From Robertkochia aurantiaca (lineage in GTDB: Bacteria; Bacteroidota; Bacteroidia; Flavobacteriales; Flavobacteriaceae), in the NCBI RefSeq assembly GCF_020166495.1, contig NZ_JAINZS010000002.1, positions 124,001-188,000 on the forward strand: 64,000 nt of DNA, given 5' to 3'. The notes under the pieces are model-generated. The model saw only the letters and a list, made by a program, of their open reading frames with translations, had not been told where the DNA came from and did not search any database. The stretch's first letter is position 1, and each line of letters begins with the position of its first letter. A program made the position numbers and the translations under genes. Shown one piece after another: positions 52,845 to 61,661 of this stretch.

Positions 52845-55310
52845 TCAGTAGTTGTCGACATCATTTATTAATCGAACACTTCTAAAATTGGCAATGGCTG
52901 TATAGCTTTTGCCAATTTTTTTTAGCACCGCCTTGGTCTGTTTCAGGGAAACTCCCGGACCGATCTTCAGTATAGCGTGCTTATGGTAGCGATTCCTGAT
53001 CCTGGCTACCGGTGGGAATTCAGGTCCGAGTACCTCAAAACCACCCGAACTCAAAAATGTATTTCTCAATGCCCCGGCATACCAATCAGCAGCCTCATTT
53101 ACCCTGTTATAATCCCTTCCTTTAAAGACGAATTTGATCATTTTATACACCGGCGGATAATGAAACTGCCTTCTTTCGTTCATCTGATCTTCAAACATCT
53201 CCTCATAACTGTTGGTCGAAGCCTGCTGCAGGATCTGGTGATGAGGATTAAATGACTGTATGATCACCTTTCCCCGTTTACGGGTTCTCCCTGCCCGGCC
53301 GGCCACCTGCTGAATAAGCTGAAAGCTGCGTTCATGTGCCCTGAAATCAGGGAAGTTCAGCATGGTATCAGCCTGCAGAATCCCTACCAGGGTCACATTA
53401 CGAAAGTCCAGCCCCTTGGTGATCATTTGTGTCCCCACCAGGATATCGTATTCCTGCTGTTCGAAAGCACTAATTATCTTTTCATATCCATGCTTCCCAC
53501 GGGTGCTGTCAGAATCCATACGTCCGGTCTTAGCCCCGGGAAATAATTCCTTTGCTTCTGCTTCGATCTGTTCAGTTCCGAAGCCTTTGGTATCCAGTTC
53601 GCTGCTGCCACAGGCAAGACAGCTTAACTGCATGGCCATATGATGACCGCAATAATGACAACGCAACTGATTCTTATATTTATGGAAGGTAAGGCTGACA
53701 TCACAATTCGGGCACTGCGGAGAATGACCGCAGGTATTGCACTCAAGTATAGGAGCGAAGCCTCTTCGGTTCTGAAACAGAATCACCTGCTCTCCTTCAT
53801 CCAGGCACTCCCTGATCGCCTCTGTGAGTCTTTCTGAAAAATGCCCCTGCATTTTCTTTCTTCGGTGGGCATCTTTTATATCACAAATTTCCATGTCAGG
53901 CATAAGCACATTACCGAAACGACGGGTTATTTGCACCAGACCGTATTTCCCCGTTCGGGCATTGTAATAAGACTCCACCGAGGGTGTGGCAGACCCAAGC
54001 AATGTCTTTGCTCCATGAATGGCAGCCAAAACAATAGCTGAGTCTCTTCCGTGATAGCGCGGCGCCGGCTCAAATTGTTTGTATGAAGTTTCATGTTCTT
54101 CGTCAACGACCACAAGACCGAGATCAGAGAATGGCAGTAAAACGGCAGATCTTGCTCCAACGACTATCCTTGCCTTTTCATCCCTGTCTTTTACAGCATG
54201 CCATACCTCTACCCTTTCGTTTGAACTGTAACGGGAATGAAAAACACTTACTTTGGTTCCAAAACGCCTTTCGAGTCTTTTTATGAGCTGGGTGGTCAAT
54301 GCAATTTCAGGCACCAGGAACAGAACCTGCTTCTGTTGCTCCAATGCCCGGTCGATCAGCTTAAAATACACCTCGGTCTTACCGGAGGAAGTAACCCCAT
54401 GCAACAGGACTGTATCTTTGAACTGAAATGCCTGTTCGATCTCTTCAAAAGCCTGCTGCTGAAATTCATTGAGCTCGAATAGAGCCCCGGCATCTGCCTC
54501 TGTTCCCTGCAAACGATCGATCTCAAGGTAATAGTCTTCAAGTATTCCTTTATCAATCATGGTTCGAAGAATAGCCGAGGAGGCTCCTGATTCCTTTTCC
54601 AGCTCAGTTGTTCTGACCGGCTTCTGGTCCACTGCCTCTAATCGATAAAGGGTTAAAAGAACTTCTCTTTGCCTGGGCGCTCTTGACAGGTCATCCAGCA
54701 AAGTCTGCAGGGCCTCCTCCTTTTCATAATCCGGCATCAGCCTGATATACCTTACTTTTTTGGGTTTGTATTGCTCAACAACCTCTTCCTTGAGCTCTAC
54801 AACCCCTTTTTCGATAAGCCTTTTAAGAACGGGCAGAACATTCTTGCGGTCTATAACCGCACCTACTTCATGAACCTTCAACTGAGGCTGATGTTGCAGA
54901 GCCTCAAGAACGAGCCATTCCTCATCGGAAAGATCACTCTCATCTCCTTCAAAATCTCCTGCCTTGCATACCAATGTTTCGCTTTCAAGCAGCAGGGAGG
55001 AGGGTAAAGCGGCCCTGAACACATCGCCAAGGCTGCACATGTAGTAGTCTGCCAACCACTCCCAGTGCCTGAGTTGCCGCTCTGTTACCAAAGGGGTTTC
55101 ATCAAGCACCTGGTCGATCGGTTTGGCATCGTAAACCTGAGGTGGCTGCCTGTGTACCCTATAAACGAGACCAGTGTAGACCTTTGACTTCCCGAAGGGT
55201 ACTGCTACGCGCATCCCCTCCTGCAGAAGATCTGCCTGCTCAGGAGTAAGTAAATAGGTGAATTGCTTCTCGAGGGGAATCGGAAGTATCACATCTGCAA
55301 AAAAGCTCAT
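52845..55310 (-). CDS. priA: Primosomal replication helicase PriA
   Basis: 821 residues. An N-terminal 3'-DNA-binding domain (ILPIPLEKQFTYLLTPEQADLL) comes first. The helicase core has Walker A LLHGVTSSGKTEVYFKLI, VVDEEHETSYKQ, and the zinc-binding cysteines CNTCGHSPQCPNCDVSLTFH and CHYCGHHMAMQLSCLACGS. The helicase C domain follows with GTQMITKGLDFRNVTLVG and AGRAGRTRKRGKV. It restarts stalled replication forks. It is the last gene of the nadC-yihY-DUF2147-priA run. Confidence 0.96.
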   Translation of the reverse strand: MSFFADVILPIPLEKQFTYLLTPEQADLLQEGMRVAVPFGKSKVYTGLVYRVHRQPPQVYDAKPIDQVLDETPLVTERQLRHWEWLADYYMCSLGDVFRAALPSSLLLESETLVCKAGDFEGDESDLSDEEWLVLEALQHQPQLKVHEVGAVIDRKNVLPVLKRLIEKGVVELKEEVVEQYKPKKVRYIRLMPDYEKEEALQTLLDDLSRAPRQREVLLTLYRLEAVDQKPVRTTELEKESGASSAILRTMIDKGILEDYYLEIDRLQGTEADAGALFELNEFQQQAFEEIEQAFQFKDTVLLHGVTSSGKTEVYFKLIDRALEQQKQVLFLVPEIALTTQLIKRLERRFGTKVSVFHSRYSSNERVEVWHAVKDRDEKARIVVGARSAVLLPFSDLGLVVVDEEHETSYKQFEPAPRYHGRDSAIVLAAIHGAKTLLGSATPSVESYYNARTGKYGLVQITRRFGNVLMPDMEICDIKDAHRRKKMQGHFSERLTEAIRECLDEGEQVILFQNRRGFAPILECNTCGHSPQCPNCDVSLTFHKYKNQLRCHYCGHHMAMQLSCLACGSSELDTKGFGTEQIEAEAKELFPGAKTGRMDSDSTRGKHGYEKIISAFEQQEYDILVGTQMITKGLDFRNVTLVGILQADTMLNFPDFRAHERSFQLIQQVAGRAGRTRKRGKVIIQSFNPHHQILQQASTNSYEEMFEDQMNERRQFHYPPVYKMIKFVFKGRDYNRVNEAADWYAGALRNTFLSSGGFEVLGPEFPPVARIRNRYHKHAILKIGPGVSLKQTKAVLKKIGKSYTAIANFRSVRLINDVDNY

Positions 55311-55345
55311 TTCTGGTTACGCTTGAATGGTGAAGAGCGCTGAGC

Positions 55346-55777
55346 CTACTCTACCCTGAACCATTCCTGGGTACGGTACAAAAAGGCGATATAGCCACGC
55401 ACGTTCAGTTTGTCGGGGTTATCTTCATCAACCCAAATCTTGCAGCGGTAGACCTTCCCCTTGTTTGGATCAAGAATGGTTCCTCCTTCATATTCGTCAC
55501 CATCCTTCTCCAGTCCTTCCAGGATCACCATGCCCAGAATAGGCTCATCTTTCTTTTCTCCTTCACAAAGGTCACAAACGGCATCAACGCGGTCTTTATT
55601 CAATATTTCCACTACCTTTCCATAGACCTCTCCGTCTTTCTCATAGATCTCAACGATAGACTTTTCCTTACCGGTCTCGTCATCTATGGTTTTCCATTTA
55701 CCATAAACACTTTGAGCATTAGCGGAAAAAGTAACGGTTAAAAAACTGAAAAAGGCAAGAAAACTGTATCTCATCAT
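55346..55777 (-). CDS. DUF2147 secreted protein
   Basis: 143 residues with a signal peptide (YSFLAFFSFLTVTFSANAQS). The mature part matches DUF2147: VYGKWKTIDDETGKEKSIVEIYEKDGEVYGKVVEIL (in pieces), then CDLCEGEKKDEPILGM and GTILDPNKGKVYRCKIWV. It has two Cys in the CDLC pattern. Function unknown; likely periplasmic. It lies 17 bases after the YihY-like gene. Confidence 0.88.
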   Translation of the reverse strand: MMRYSFLAFFSFLTVTFSANAQSVYGKWKTIDDETGKEKSIVEIYEKDGEVYGKVVEILNKDRVDAVCDLCEGEKKDEPILGMVILEGLEKDGDEYEGGTILDPNKGKVYRCKIWVDEDNPDKLNVRGYIAFLYRTQEWFRVE

Positions 55778-55794
55778 AGTAATTTTTAGAAGGA

Positions 55795-56721
55795 TTAATA
55801 ACTTTTTCTCAAACTTCGCAGGGAAGCATTCAGCTCAAACCCCAGCAAAAGTATGTTTGAATTCAACCAAATATAAAGCATAAAAATGAGCAGCGCACCT
55901 ATCGATCCGTAAATTTCATTATACAGGGAGAAGTTCTCTATGTAAATCCCAAAGAGATAAGTCGTTAAGATGATCAGTATTGTGGTTAACAAAGCACCGG
56001 GGGAGAAAAACCGCGATTCTTTCCCTTCAGGGGTACCGAAATAATAAAGAATAGCGGTGACAATGTAAGAGATCAGGATAAAGAAAAGTGCCTGCCCGAT
56101 CTGTATCCCTGTCATCTCCTCTGCACTGATGGCCAGCTCCCGGGTCTGGGCATAGAATTCTGTCAGGTACTGCAAATAGATAAAAACACCCACAGAGACC
56201 AGAAATAATATGGAGATCAGCAGGGCCACTCCCAGCGCCACGATATATTGCCGAATGAGATTACGGGTAATACGTACGTGATACGAGGTCTCGAATCCGC
56301 CAAAAATAGCATTGATCCCGTTCGCCATGAGAAAGATCGACAGTATAAACACTGATGAGAGCAGTCCCCCGCGTTTATTACTGATGATATCCTTTATGAT
56401 ATTATCGAAGAATTCCACCGTTCTTGGCGGCAACAGACCATCTACATATAGCAGAAATTCTGACTCAAAATTATCGATCGGCACATAAGGGATCAGGTTC
56501 AGAATAAACAGCAGAAAGGGAAATAAGGCCATAAAAAAACTAAACGAAATGGCACTTGCACGATAGGTAAGCGCGCCCTTGACAATTCCGATCAGATACA
56601 TTTCCATGAGGTCATAGAGCGAAAGCCCTTCAAATCCGGGCAACCGTATCTTTTTTAAAAAATCGACCAGGATATTAATGACCGGTATTTTATCTAGCTT
56701 CTCTTCGATCTCTGCCGACAT
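55795..56721 (-). CDS. YihY/BrkB-family membrane protein
   Basis: 308 residues, about six membrane helices. Family landmarks: GALTYRASAISFSFFMALFPFLLFILNLIPYVP, a middle FILSIFLMANGINAIFGGFETSYHV and a C-terminal YGSIGALLIFMLYIWLNSNILLLGFELNA (in pieces). The family's role is unclear; it was once misnamed ribonuclease BN. It starts one base after nadC ends. Confidence 0.9.
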   Translation of the reverse strand: MSAEIEEKLDKIPVINILVDFLKKIRLPGFEGLSLYDLMEMYLIGIVKGALTYRASAISFSFFMALFPFLLFILNLIPYVPIDNFESEFLLYVDGLLPPRTVEFFDNIIKDIISNKRGGLLSSVFILSIFLMANGINAIFGGFETSYHVRITRNLIRQYIVALGVALLISILFLVSVGVFIYLQYLTEFYAQTRELAISAEEMTGIQIGQALFFILISYIVTAILYYFGTPEGKESRFFSPGALLTTILIILTTYLFGIYIENFSLYNEIYGSIGALLIFMLYIWLNSNILLLGFELNASLRSLRKSY

Positions 56722-56722
56722 G

Positions 56723-57580
56723 CTATACTGCTTTAAGGCTCAGATCCATATTGTAAACCGAATGGGTAAGCGCTCCGGAGGAGACATAATCAACCCCGCA
56801 TTCTGCGTATTTTCTAAGGGTGGTTTCATCAATACCACCTGAAGATTCGGTTTGACAACGACCTCCTATAAGTTTTACAGCTTCGCGAGTATCTTTATAA
56901 TTGAAATTGTCAAGCAGAATACGGTGCACCCCTTCAGATTTTAATATGGTCTTTACCTCCTCAAGGTTTCTGGCTTCTACGATTATCTTCAGGGATCGGT
57001 CGGTTCGCTTCAGGTAATCATGAGTCTTCTCGATAGCCCTGGTGATGCCTCCTGCAAAATCGATATGGTTATCTTTCAGCATGATCATATCATAAAGCGC
57101 AAACCGGTGGTTCACCCCGCCCCCGATACGAACGGCCCATTTCTCCAGTGCTCTTATGCCTGGGGTCGTCTTGCGGGTATCGAGTATTTGGGTTTGAGTT
57201 CCTTCAAGTATATCGGCATAATGCCGGGTCTTTGTAGCGATAGCACTCATTCGCTGCATAGCGTTGAGAACCAGTCTTTCAGCTTTCAGAATGTTACGGG
57301 AACTTCCTTCCACCTCGAAGGCTACGTCTCCGTTTACGACCTTGCTACCATCCTTTTTCAGTACATCAACTTTCAGCGCCGGATCTATATAATCGAAGAC
57401 CATAAGAGCAAATTCAACCCCGGCGAGTATCCCTCTGTCTTTCACCAACAGTTTGGCCCTCCCTGTGGCATCTTCGGGTATGCAGGCCAGCGAACTATGG
57501 TCACCATCCCCCACATCTTCTCTGACTGCATTAGTGATTATCAGGTTCAATTCATTTTGGAACTGAGCTTCCGAGATCAT
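56723..57580 (-). CDS. nadC: Quinolinate phosphoribosyltransferase (nicotinate-nucleotide pyrophosphorylase)
   Basis: 285 residues. Motifs: DVGDGDHSSLACIP, ILAGVEFALMVF, AERLVLNAMQRMSAIATKTR, LDTRKTTPGIRALEKWAVRIGGGVNHRFALYDMIMLKDNHI (in pieces) and the SSGGIDETTLRKYAECGVDYVSSG region. It converts quinolinate and PRPP to nicotinate mononucleotide for NAD synthesis. It is first of the nadC-yihY-DUF2147-priA run and diverges from rlmH. Confidence 0.96.
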   Translation of the reverse strand: MISEAQFQNELNLIITNAVREDVGDGDHSSLACIPEDATGRAKLLVKDRGILAGVEFALMVFDYIDPALKVDVLKKDGSKVVNGDVAFEVEGSSRNILKAERLVLNAMQRMSAIATKTRHYADILEGTQTQILDTRKTTPGIRALEKWAVRIGGGVNHRFALYDMIMLKDNHIDFAGGITRAIEKTHDYLKRTDRSLKIIVEARNLEEVKTILKSEGVHRILLDNFNYKDTREAVKLIGGRCQTESSGGIDETTLRKYAECGVDYVSSGALTHSVYNMDLSLKAV

Positions 57581-57719
57581 GTGATTTTTTTTGCTAAGTT
57601 AAAAAAAGCTTTTTCCAGTTGGTGCCCTGAGCTGAAAAAATACGGCTTGCACAGGTTTCCGTATCAAATAATTTCCTGCAAAAGAAGAAATAACCACTGA
57701 CACTTACTACCTTTACCAT

Positions 57720-58193
57720 ATGAAGATTAAGCTGGTGACCATCGGAAAAACTGACAGCAAACAACTTTCTCAACTGATCGACCTGTATAAGAAGCGCCTG
57801 AGTCATTATATCAGGTTCGAGTTTGAAACGATTCCTGATCTGAAAAACACAAAGAACATGAGCGAAGCTCAGCAAAAAGAGAAAGAAGGGGAGTTACTGA
57901 TTTCAAGTCTTCAAAAAGCTGACAGGGTCATCCTTCTCGATGAAAAAGGCAAGAGTTTCACTTCGGAAGGATTTGCCGAACAATTGCAGAAAATCATGAA
58001 CGCCGGCACCAGAGAACTGGCCTTTGTGATTGGTGGGCCCTATGGGTTTTCAGATGCGGTATATGCAAGGGCAGATCAAAAGATCTCCCTGTCTCAGATG
58101 ACGCTCTCTCACCAGATGGTACGACTCTTTTTCACTGAACAGCTCTACCGGGCATTTACTATTTTAAAGAACGAACCTTATCATCACCGGTAA
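57720..58193 (+). CDS. rlmH: 23S rRNA (pseudouridine1915-N3)-methyltransferase RlmH
   Basis: 157 residues. SPOUT-fold motifs: LVTIGKTDSKQLSQLIDLY, ELAFVIGGPYGFSDAVYARAD and ISLSQMTLSHQMVRLFFTEQLYRAFTI, ending NEPYHHR, as in all RlmH. It methylates pseudouridine 1915 in the ribosome's decoding helix. It precedes rdgB by 29 bases. Confidence 0.96.
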   Translation: MKIKLVTIGKTDSKQLSQLIDLYKKRLSHYIRFEFETIPDLKNTKNMSEAQQKEKEGELLISSLQKADRVILLDEKGKSFTSEGFAEQLQKIMNAGTRELAFVIGGPYGFSDAVYARADQKISLSQMTLSHQMVRLFFTEQLYRAFTILKNEPYHHR

Positions 58194-58222
58194 ATTTTAC
58201 ACCAACTAATAGACATAAGCCA

Positions 58223-58795
58223 ATGAAACTGGTATTTGCCACTCACAACCCAAATAAACTCACAGAAGTAAGAGCCCTGCTTCCCAAACATATTGAACTG
58301 GTCGGTCTTGATGCGATCGATTGCCACGAAGACATCCCTGAAACTTCAGACACCATCGAAGGAAATGCCATAATAAAGGCTAATTATGTTTCAAAAAAAT
58401 ACGATTTTGACTGTTTTGCCGATGATACCGGACTTGAGGTAGACGCCCTGAACGGAGCGCCGGGGGTTCACTCTGCGAGATATGCAGGTGCAACCAAAGA
58501 CGACAACGCCAATGTCGCTAAACTTCTTAAGGACCTGAAGGGCGAAACCAACCGCAAGGCACGATTCAAAACTGTTATAGCGCTGAACCTCGAGCGTGAA
58601 AAGATCCTTTTTCAGGGAATCGTAAACGGCACCATAGCCGAAGAACCCAGAGGGGATCAGGGTTTTGGCTACGACCCGGTCTTTATTCCCGAAGGCTATT
58701 CAAAAACCTTTGCTGAACTCTCGATACTGGAAAAGAACAAGATCAGCCACAGAGCCAATGCCATACGCGAATTGATCGATTACCTGAAGACCTGA
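58223..58795 (+). CDS. rdgB: Non-canonical purine NTP pyrophosphatase (RdgB/HAM1)
   Basis: 190 residues. Motifs: LVFATHNPNKLTEVRALL, FADDTGLEVDALNGAPGVHSARYAG, PRGDQGFGYDPVFIPEGY and KNKISHRANAIREL. It hydrolyses dITP, XTP and similar damaged nucleotides to monophosphates. Same strand as rlmH and probably co-transcribed. Confidence 0.96.
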   Translation: MKLVFATHNPNKLTEVRALLPKHIELVGLDAIDCHEDIPETSDTIEGNAIIKANYVSKKYDFDCFADDTGLEVDALNGAPGVHSARYAGATKDDNANVAKLLKDLKGETNRKARFKTVIALNLEREKILFQGIVNGTIAEEPRGDQGFGYDPVFIPEGYSKTFAELSILEKNKISHRANAIRELIDYLKT

Positions 58796-58885
58796 GAGTC
58801 GTCTCAAAACCTGTAATTTATTAATAATCAACAAAAAAAGTTGTAATATTTACACTTCCCGGCCTGCATTGTTAATTATTAAAAC

Positions 58886-58893
58886 TACCTTTG
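58886..58893 (+). promoter_or_regulatory. -7 box of the DEAD-box helicase gene
   Basis: TACCTTTG, exact TAnnTTTG match, with CTG 19 bases upstream. It overlaps an in-frame TTG at 58891, so the gene's start is the ATG at 58915. Confidence 0.55.
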
Positions 58894-58914
58894 CCCCCAT
58901 TTTTAAAATTATAT

Positions 58915-60639
58915 ATGTTGACATTTAAAGAATTAGGGCTGGAAGACAGGTTGTTAACCGCCATAACAGATATGGGGTTCACAAAACCTTCAGAGATACA
59001 GGAAAAAGCCATTCCCATTCTTCTGGAGAAAGACAAAGACCTGGTCGCACTGGCGCAAACCGGAACCGGTAAAACTGCTGCCTTTGGCTTTCCGCTTCTT
59101 CAAAAAATAGACCCTGCCAAAAAGAGCGTGCAGGGACTTATACTTTCCCCTACCCGCGAGCTATGCTTGCAAATCACACAGGAACTCGCTCTTTACGGGG
59201 CTCATATGCCTGGTATCAATACCGTTGCAGTTTATGGCGGAGCCAGTATAACCGATCAGGCCAGTAAATTGCGTAAAGGTGCCCAGATAGTGGTTGCCAC
59301 CCCGGGTCGTATAAAGGATATGATAAGCAGAAGGCTGATCGACATTTCGTCAATCAGGTACTGTATACTCGATGAAGCAGATGAAATGCTGAACATGGGA
59401 TTCCTTGACGACATCAAAGACATTCTTTCCAATACCCCATCAGAACGCCATACCTGGCTCTTTTCTGCCACCATGCCTAAAGAGGTGGCACAGATTGCCA
59501 AACAATTCATGCGCAAACCGGATGAAATCACCGTGGGAAGCAAGAATACGGGTTCTGTGAACGTAAACCACGAATATTACGTGGTATCAGGAAATAACCG
59601 ATATAAAGCCCTTAAACGTCTGGCCGATGCCAATCCGGAGATCTTTTCGGTAATATTCTGCCGCACCAAGAGAGATACTCAGCGGATTGCTGAAAAACTG
59701 ATCGAAGACGGATATAACGCAGGGGCCCTTCATGGAGACCTCAGCCAAAACCAGCGTGACATCGTCATGAAATCGTTCAGGAACAGGCAGATTCAAATGC
59801 TTGTAGCAACCGATGTGGCTGCCAGAGGGATCGACGTTGATGATATCACTCACGTGATCAATTATCAGTTACCAGACGAAACTGAAACCTATACCCACAG
59901 GAGCGGACGTACAGGTCGTGCAGGTAAATCAGGGATCTCTATGGTGATCATCACCAAGAGTGAGATCAGAAAGATCAGATCCATAGAGCGTATCATCAAA
60001 AAGGAATTTGAAAGAAAAGACATTCCGGGACCGGAAGAGATCTGTGAAATTCAACTTTACCACCTATCAGATAAGATCAGAAATACCAAAATCGACAAAA
60101 ACATCGAGCCTTACCTTCCGGCAGTGAATGACGTGCTTGAAGGGATCGACAGGGAGGAACTGATCAGAAAGCTGGTAACTGTGGAATTCAGTCGCTTCGC
60201 TTCTTACTACAAAGACACAGATAACCTGAACGCCTCAGGCGATGAGAGGGTTTCTGGCGGAAACGAATCTGTTCGTTACTTCATCAACGTAGGAGCCAGA
60301 GATGGTTATGACTGGAAGACCTTGAAAGACTTCCTCAGAGTACAACTCAACTTAGAACGTGATGAGGTTTTCAAGGTAGAGGTAAAAGACAGTTTTTCGT
60401 TCTTTTCTTCAGAACCTTCTGTTAAACAACAGATACTTGACACTTTCTCAGAATTTAAACTGGATGGCAGATTCATCAATGTAGAAATTTCTGAACCTAC
60501 CGGCAGAGGAGGAGGAGGTAAAAAAGGCAAAAAAGGACGTAAGAGCCGTGAGCGCTTTGATGGAAACCAAAAATTCGGCCATAAAGGCAAAAGAGGAAAG
60601 CAATCTGCTAAAAATAAGAATAAACGCAAACAGCGTTAA
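58915..60639 (+). CDS. DEAD-box RNA helicase with DbpA-type RNA-binding domain
   Basis: 574 residues from the ATG at 58915. Helicase motifs: Q motif region MGFTKPSEIQEKAIP, AQTGTGKTAAFGFP (Walker A), SPTRELCLQI, ATPGRIKDMI, DEADEMLNMGF, FSATMP, VATDVAARGIDVDDITHV and HRSGRTGRAGKSG. A DbpA/CsdA-like RNA-binding domain follows (about 430-550), then a very basic tail (GGGGKKGKKGRKSRER). It remodels RNA, probably in ribosome assembly or cold adaptation. Single gene with its own promoter and a downstream hairpin. Confidence 0.93.
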   Translation: MLTFKELGLEDRLLTAITDMGFTKPSEIQEKAIPILLEKDKDLVALAQTGTGKTAAFGFPLLQKIDPAKKSVQGLILSPTRELCLQITQELALYGAHMPGINTVAVYGGASITDQASKLRKGAQIVVATPGRIKDMISRRLIDISSIRYCILDEADEMLNMGFLDDIKDILSNTPSERHTWLFSATMPKEVAQIAKQFMRKPDEITVGSKNTGSVNVNHEYYVVSGNNRYKALKRLADANPEIFSVIFCRTKRDTQRIAEKLIEDGYNAGALHGDLSQNQRDIVMKSFRNRQIQMLVATDVAARGIDVDDITHVINYQLPDETETYTHRSGRTGRAGKSGISMVIITKSEIRKIRSIERIIKKEFERKDIPGPEEICEIQLYHLSDKIRNTKIDKNIEPYLPAVNDVLEGIDREELIRKLVTVEFSRFASYYKDTDNLNASGDERVSGGNESVRYFINVGARDGYDWKTLKDFLRVQLNLERDEVFKVEVKDSFSFFSSEPSVKQQILDTFSEFKLDGRFINVEISEPTGRGGGGKKGKKGRKSRERFDGNQKFGHKGKRGKQSAKNKNKRKQR

Positions 60640-60715
60640 TCCACCTTTTAATTCGTTAAGAATTATTTAAAAAAGCAACAAAGAACACGTTGTTGTCTGA
60701 TAGTTTGCTACATTT

Positions 60716-60765
60716 AGCCCCATTCCAAATCTTGCCTTGCTGAGAGTTTCGGGTGGGGCTTTTTG
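60716..60765 (+). terminator. Terminator-like hairpin after the helicase gene
   Basis: AGCCCCA / TGGGGCT stem with a large (about 31-base) loop followed by TTTTT. It may end the helicase transcript; a weak promoter-like TTG-N16-TACATTTA (60690-60716) just upstream means it could also sit in the leader of the next gene. Confidence 0.6.
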
Positions 60766-60849
60766 GTGTTGATACCTGATATTTATTTTATACCTGTATC
60801 AGGTTTCAGTATTTTTACCCAGATCCCATATTTGAAGCAGGGTATTTTT

Positions 60850-61608
60850 ATGAGAGAATTACTTACTATATGTTGTCTTTTTTGGCTGACCATGTCTGTT
60901 GCTCAGAACGATGAGGTGCGTGGTAAAGTGGTCAATGCTGAAAATGACTTCCCCCTTTCCAATGTACACGTTGTCAATCTCAATCAGGTAGTGGGAACCA
61001 TTACTAATGATAAAGGTGAGTTCCTTATAAGCGCCAAACCCAATGACACCCTGTATTTTAGTTTCATTGGTTTCAAATCCATGCAGGTTCGCGTAACCAA
61101 CGACATGTTAAAATTCCAGAACATCGAAATTGGCATGACCGAGCTGGCATATGCGCTGGAAGAAGTCGTTGTCAGGCCTTTTCAACTCACCGGTTATCTC
61201 GATATCGACTCCAAGAACATTCCCATTAACCGGTCTTCGCGATACCGTATTCCCGGTTTAAACCTCGGGTATGAAGCCGGAAGCCGTAACCCCGGAGCCT
61301 TCGCAAAAGCGCTGGGATCCATCTTCAATCCGGCCGATATGCTTCATAATATTTTCGGAAAAAGACCTCAGCAAATGAGGAAATTGAGGAAGATGAAACA
61401 AGATGATGAGATACGGGAACTACTTGCCTCAAAATTTGACAGGGAGACTTTGATGGCCATGCTGCAGGTAGACAAGACCGAAATAGAAGACATACTCAGA
61501 AACTGTAATTATTCCGACAGCTTCATACAAACGGCCAATGATCTGCAAATTCTTGATGCGATCAACGATTGCTATGAAGAGTATAAGGTGCTCAACCGGG
61601 AAAATTAA
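60850..61608 (+). CDS. Secreted protein with a carboxypeptidase-regulatory-like domain
   Basis: 252 residues from the ATG at 60850; an upstream TTG extension is poor. A signal peptide (RELLTICCLFWLTMSVAQ) is followed by the regulatory-like beta domain (EVRGKVVNAENDFPLSNVHVVNLNQVVGTITNDKGEFLISAKPNDTLYFSFIGFKSMQV in pieces, about 20-95). A helical, charged C-terminal half follows (RPQQMRKLRKMKQDDEIRELLASKFDRETLMAMLQ). Function unknown; it lies between the helicase and the amylase, and no partner is evident. Confidence 0.8.
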   Translation: MRELLTICCLFWLTMSVAQNDEVRGKVVNAENDFPLSNVHVVNLNQVVGTITNDKGEFLISAKPNDTLYFSFIGFKSMQVRVTNDMLKFQNIEIGMTELAYALEEVVVRPFQLTGYLDIDSKNIPINRSSRYRIPGLNLGYEAGSRNPGAFAKALGSIFNPADMLHNIFGKRPQQMRKLRKMKQDDEIRELLASKFDRETLMAMLQVDKTEIEDILRNCNYSDSFIQTANDLQILDAINDCYEEYKVLNREN

Positions 61609-61661
61609 CTTTGTCAACCCTGCCTATTTTTCATAGATTTAGACCGTAATAATGCTTAATC

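Noticed and set aside
60730-60800. TPP riboswitch suggested by CTTGCTGAGAG and a later ACCTGAT
   Set aside because: The second conserved TPP box (GGATAATGCC-like) and matching stems are missing, and the next gene has no thiamine link.
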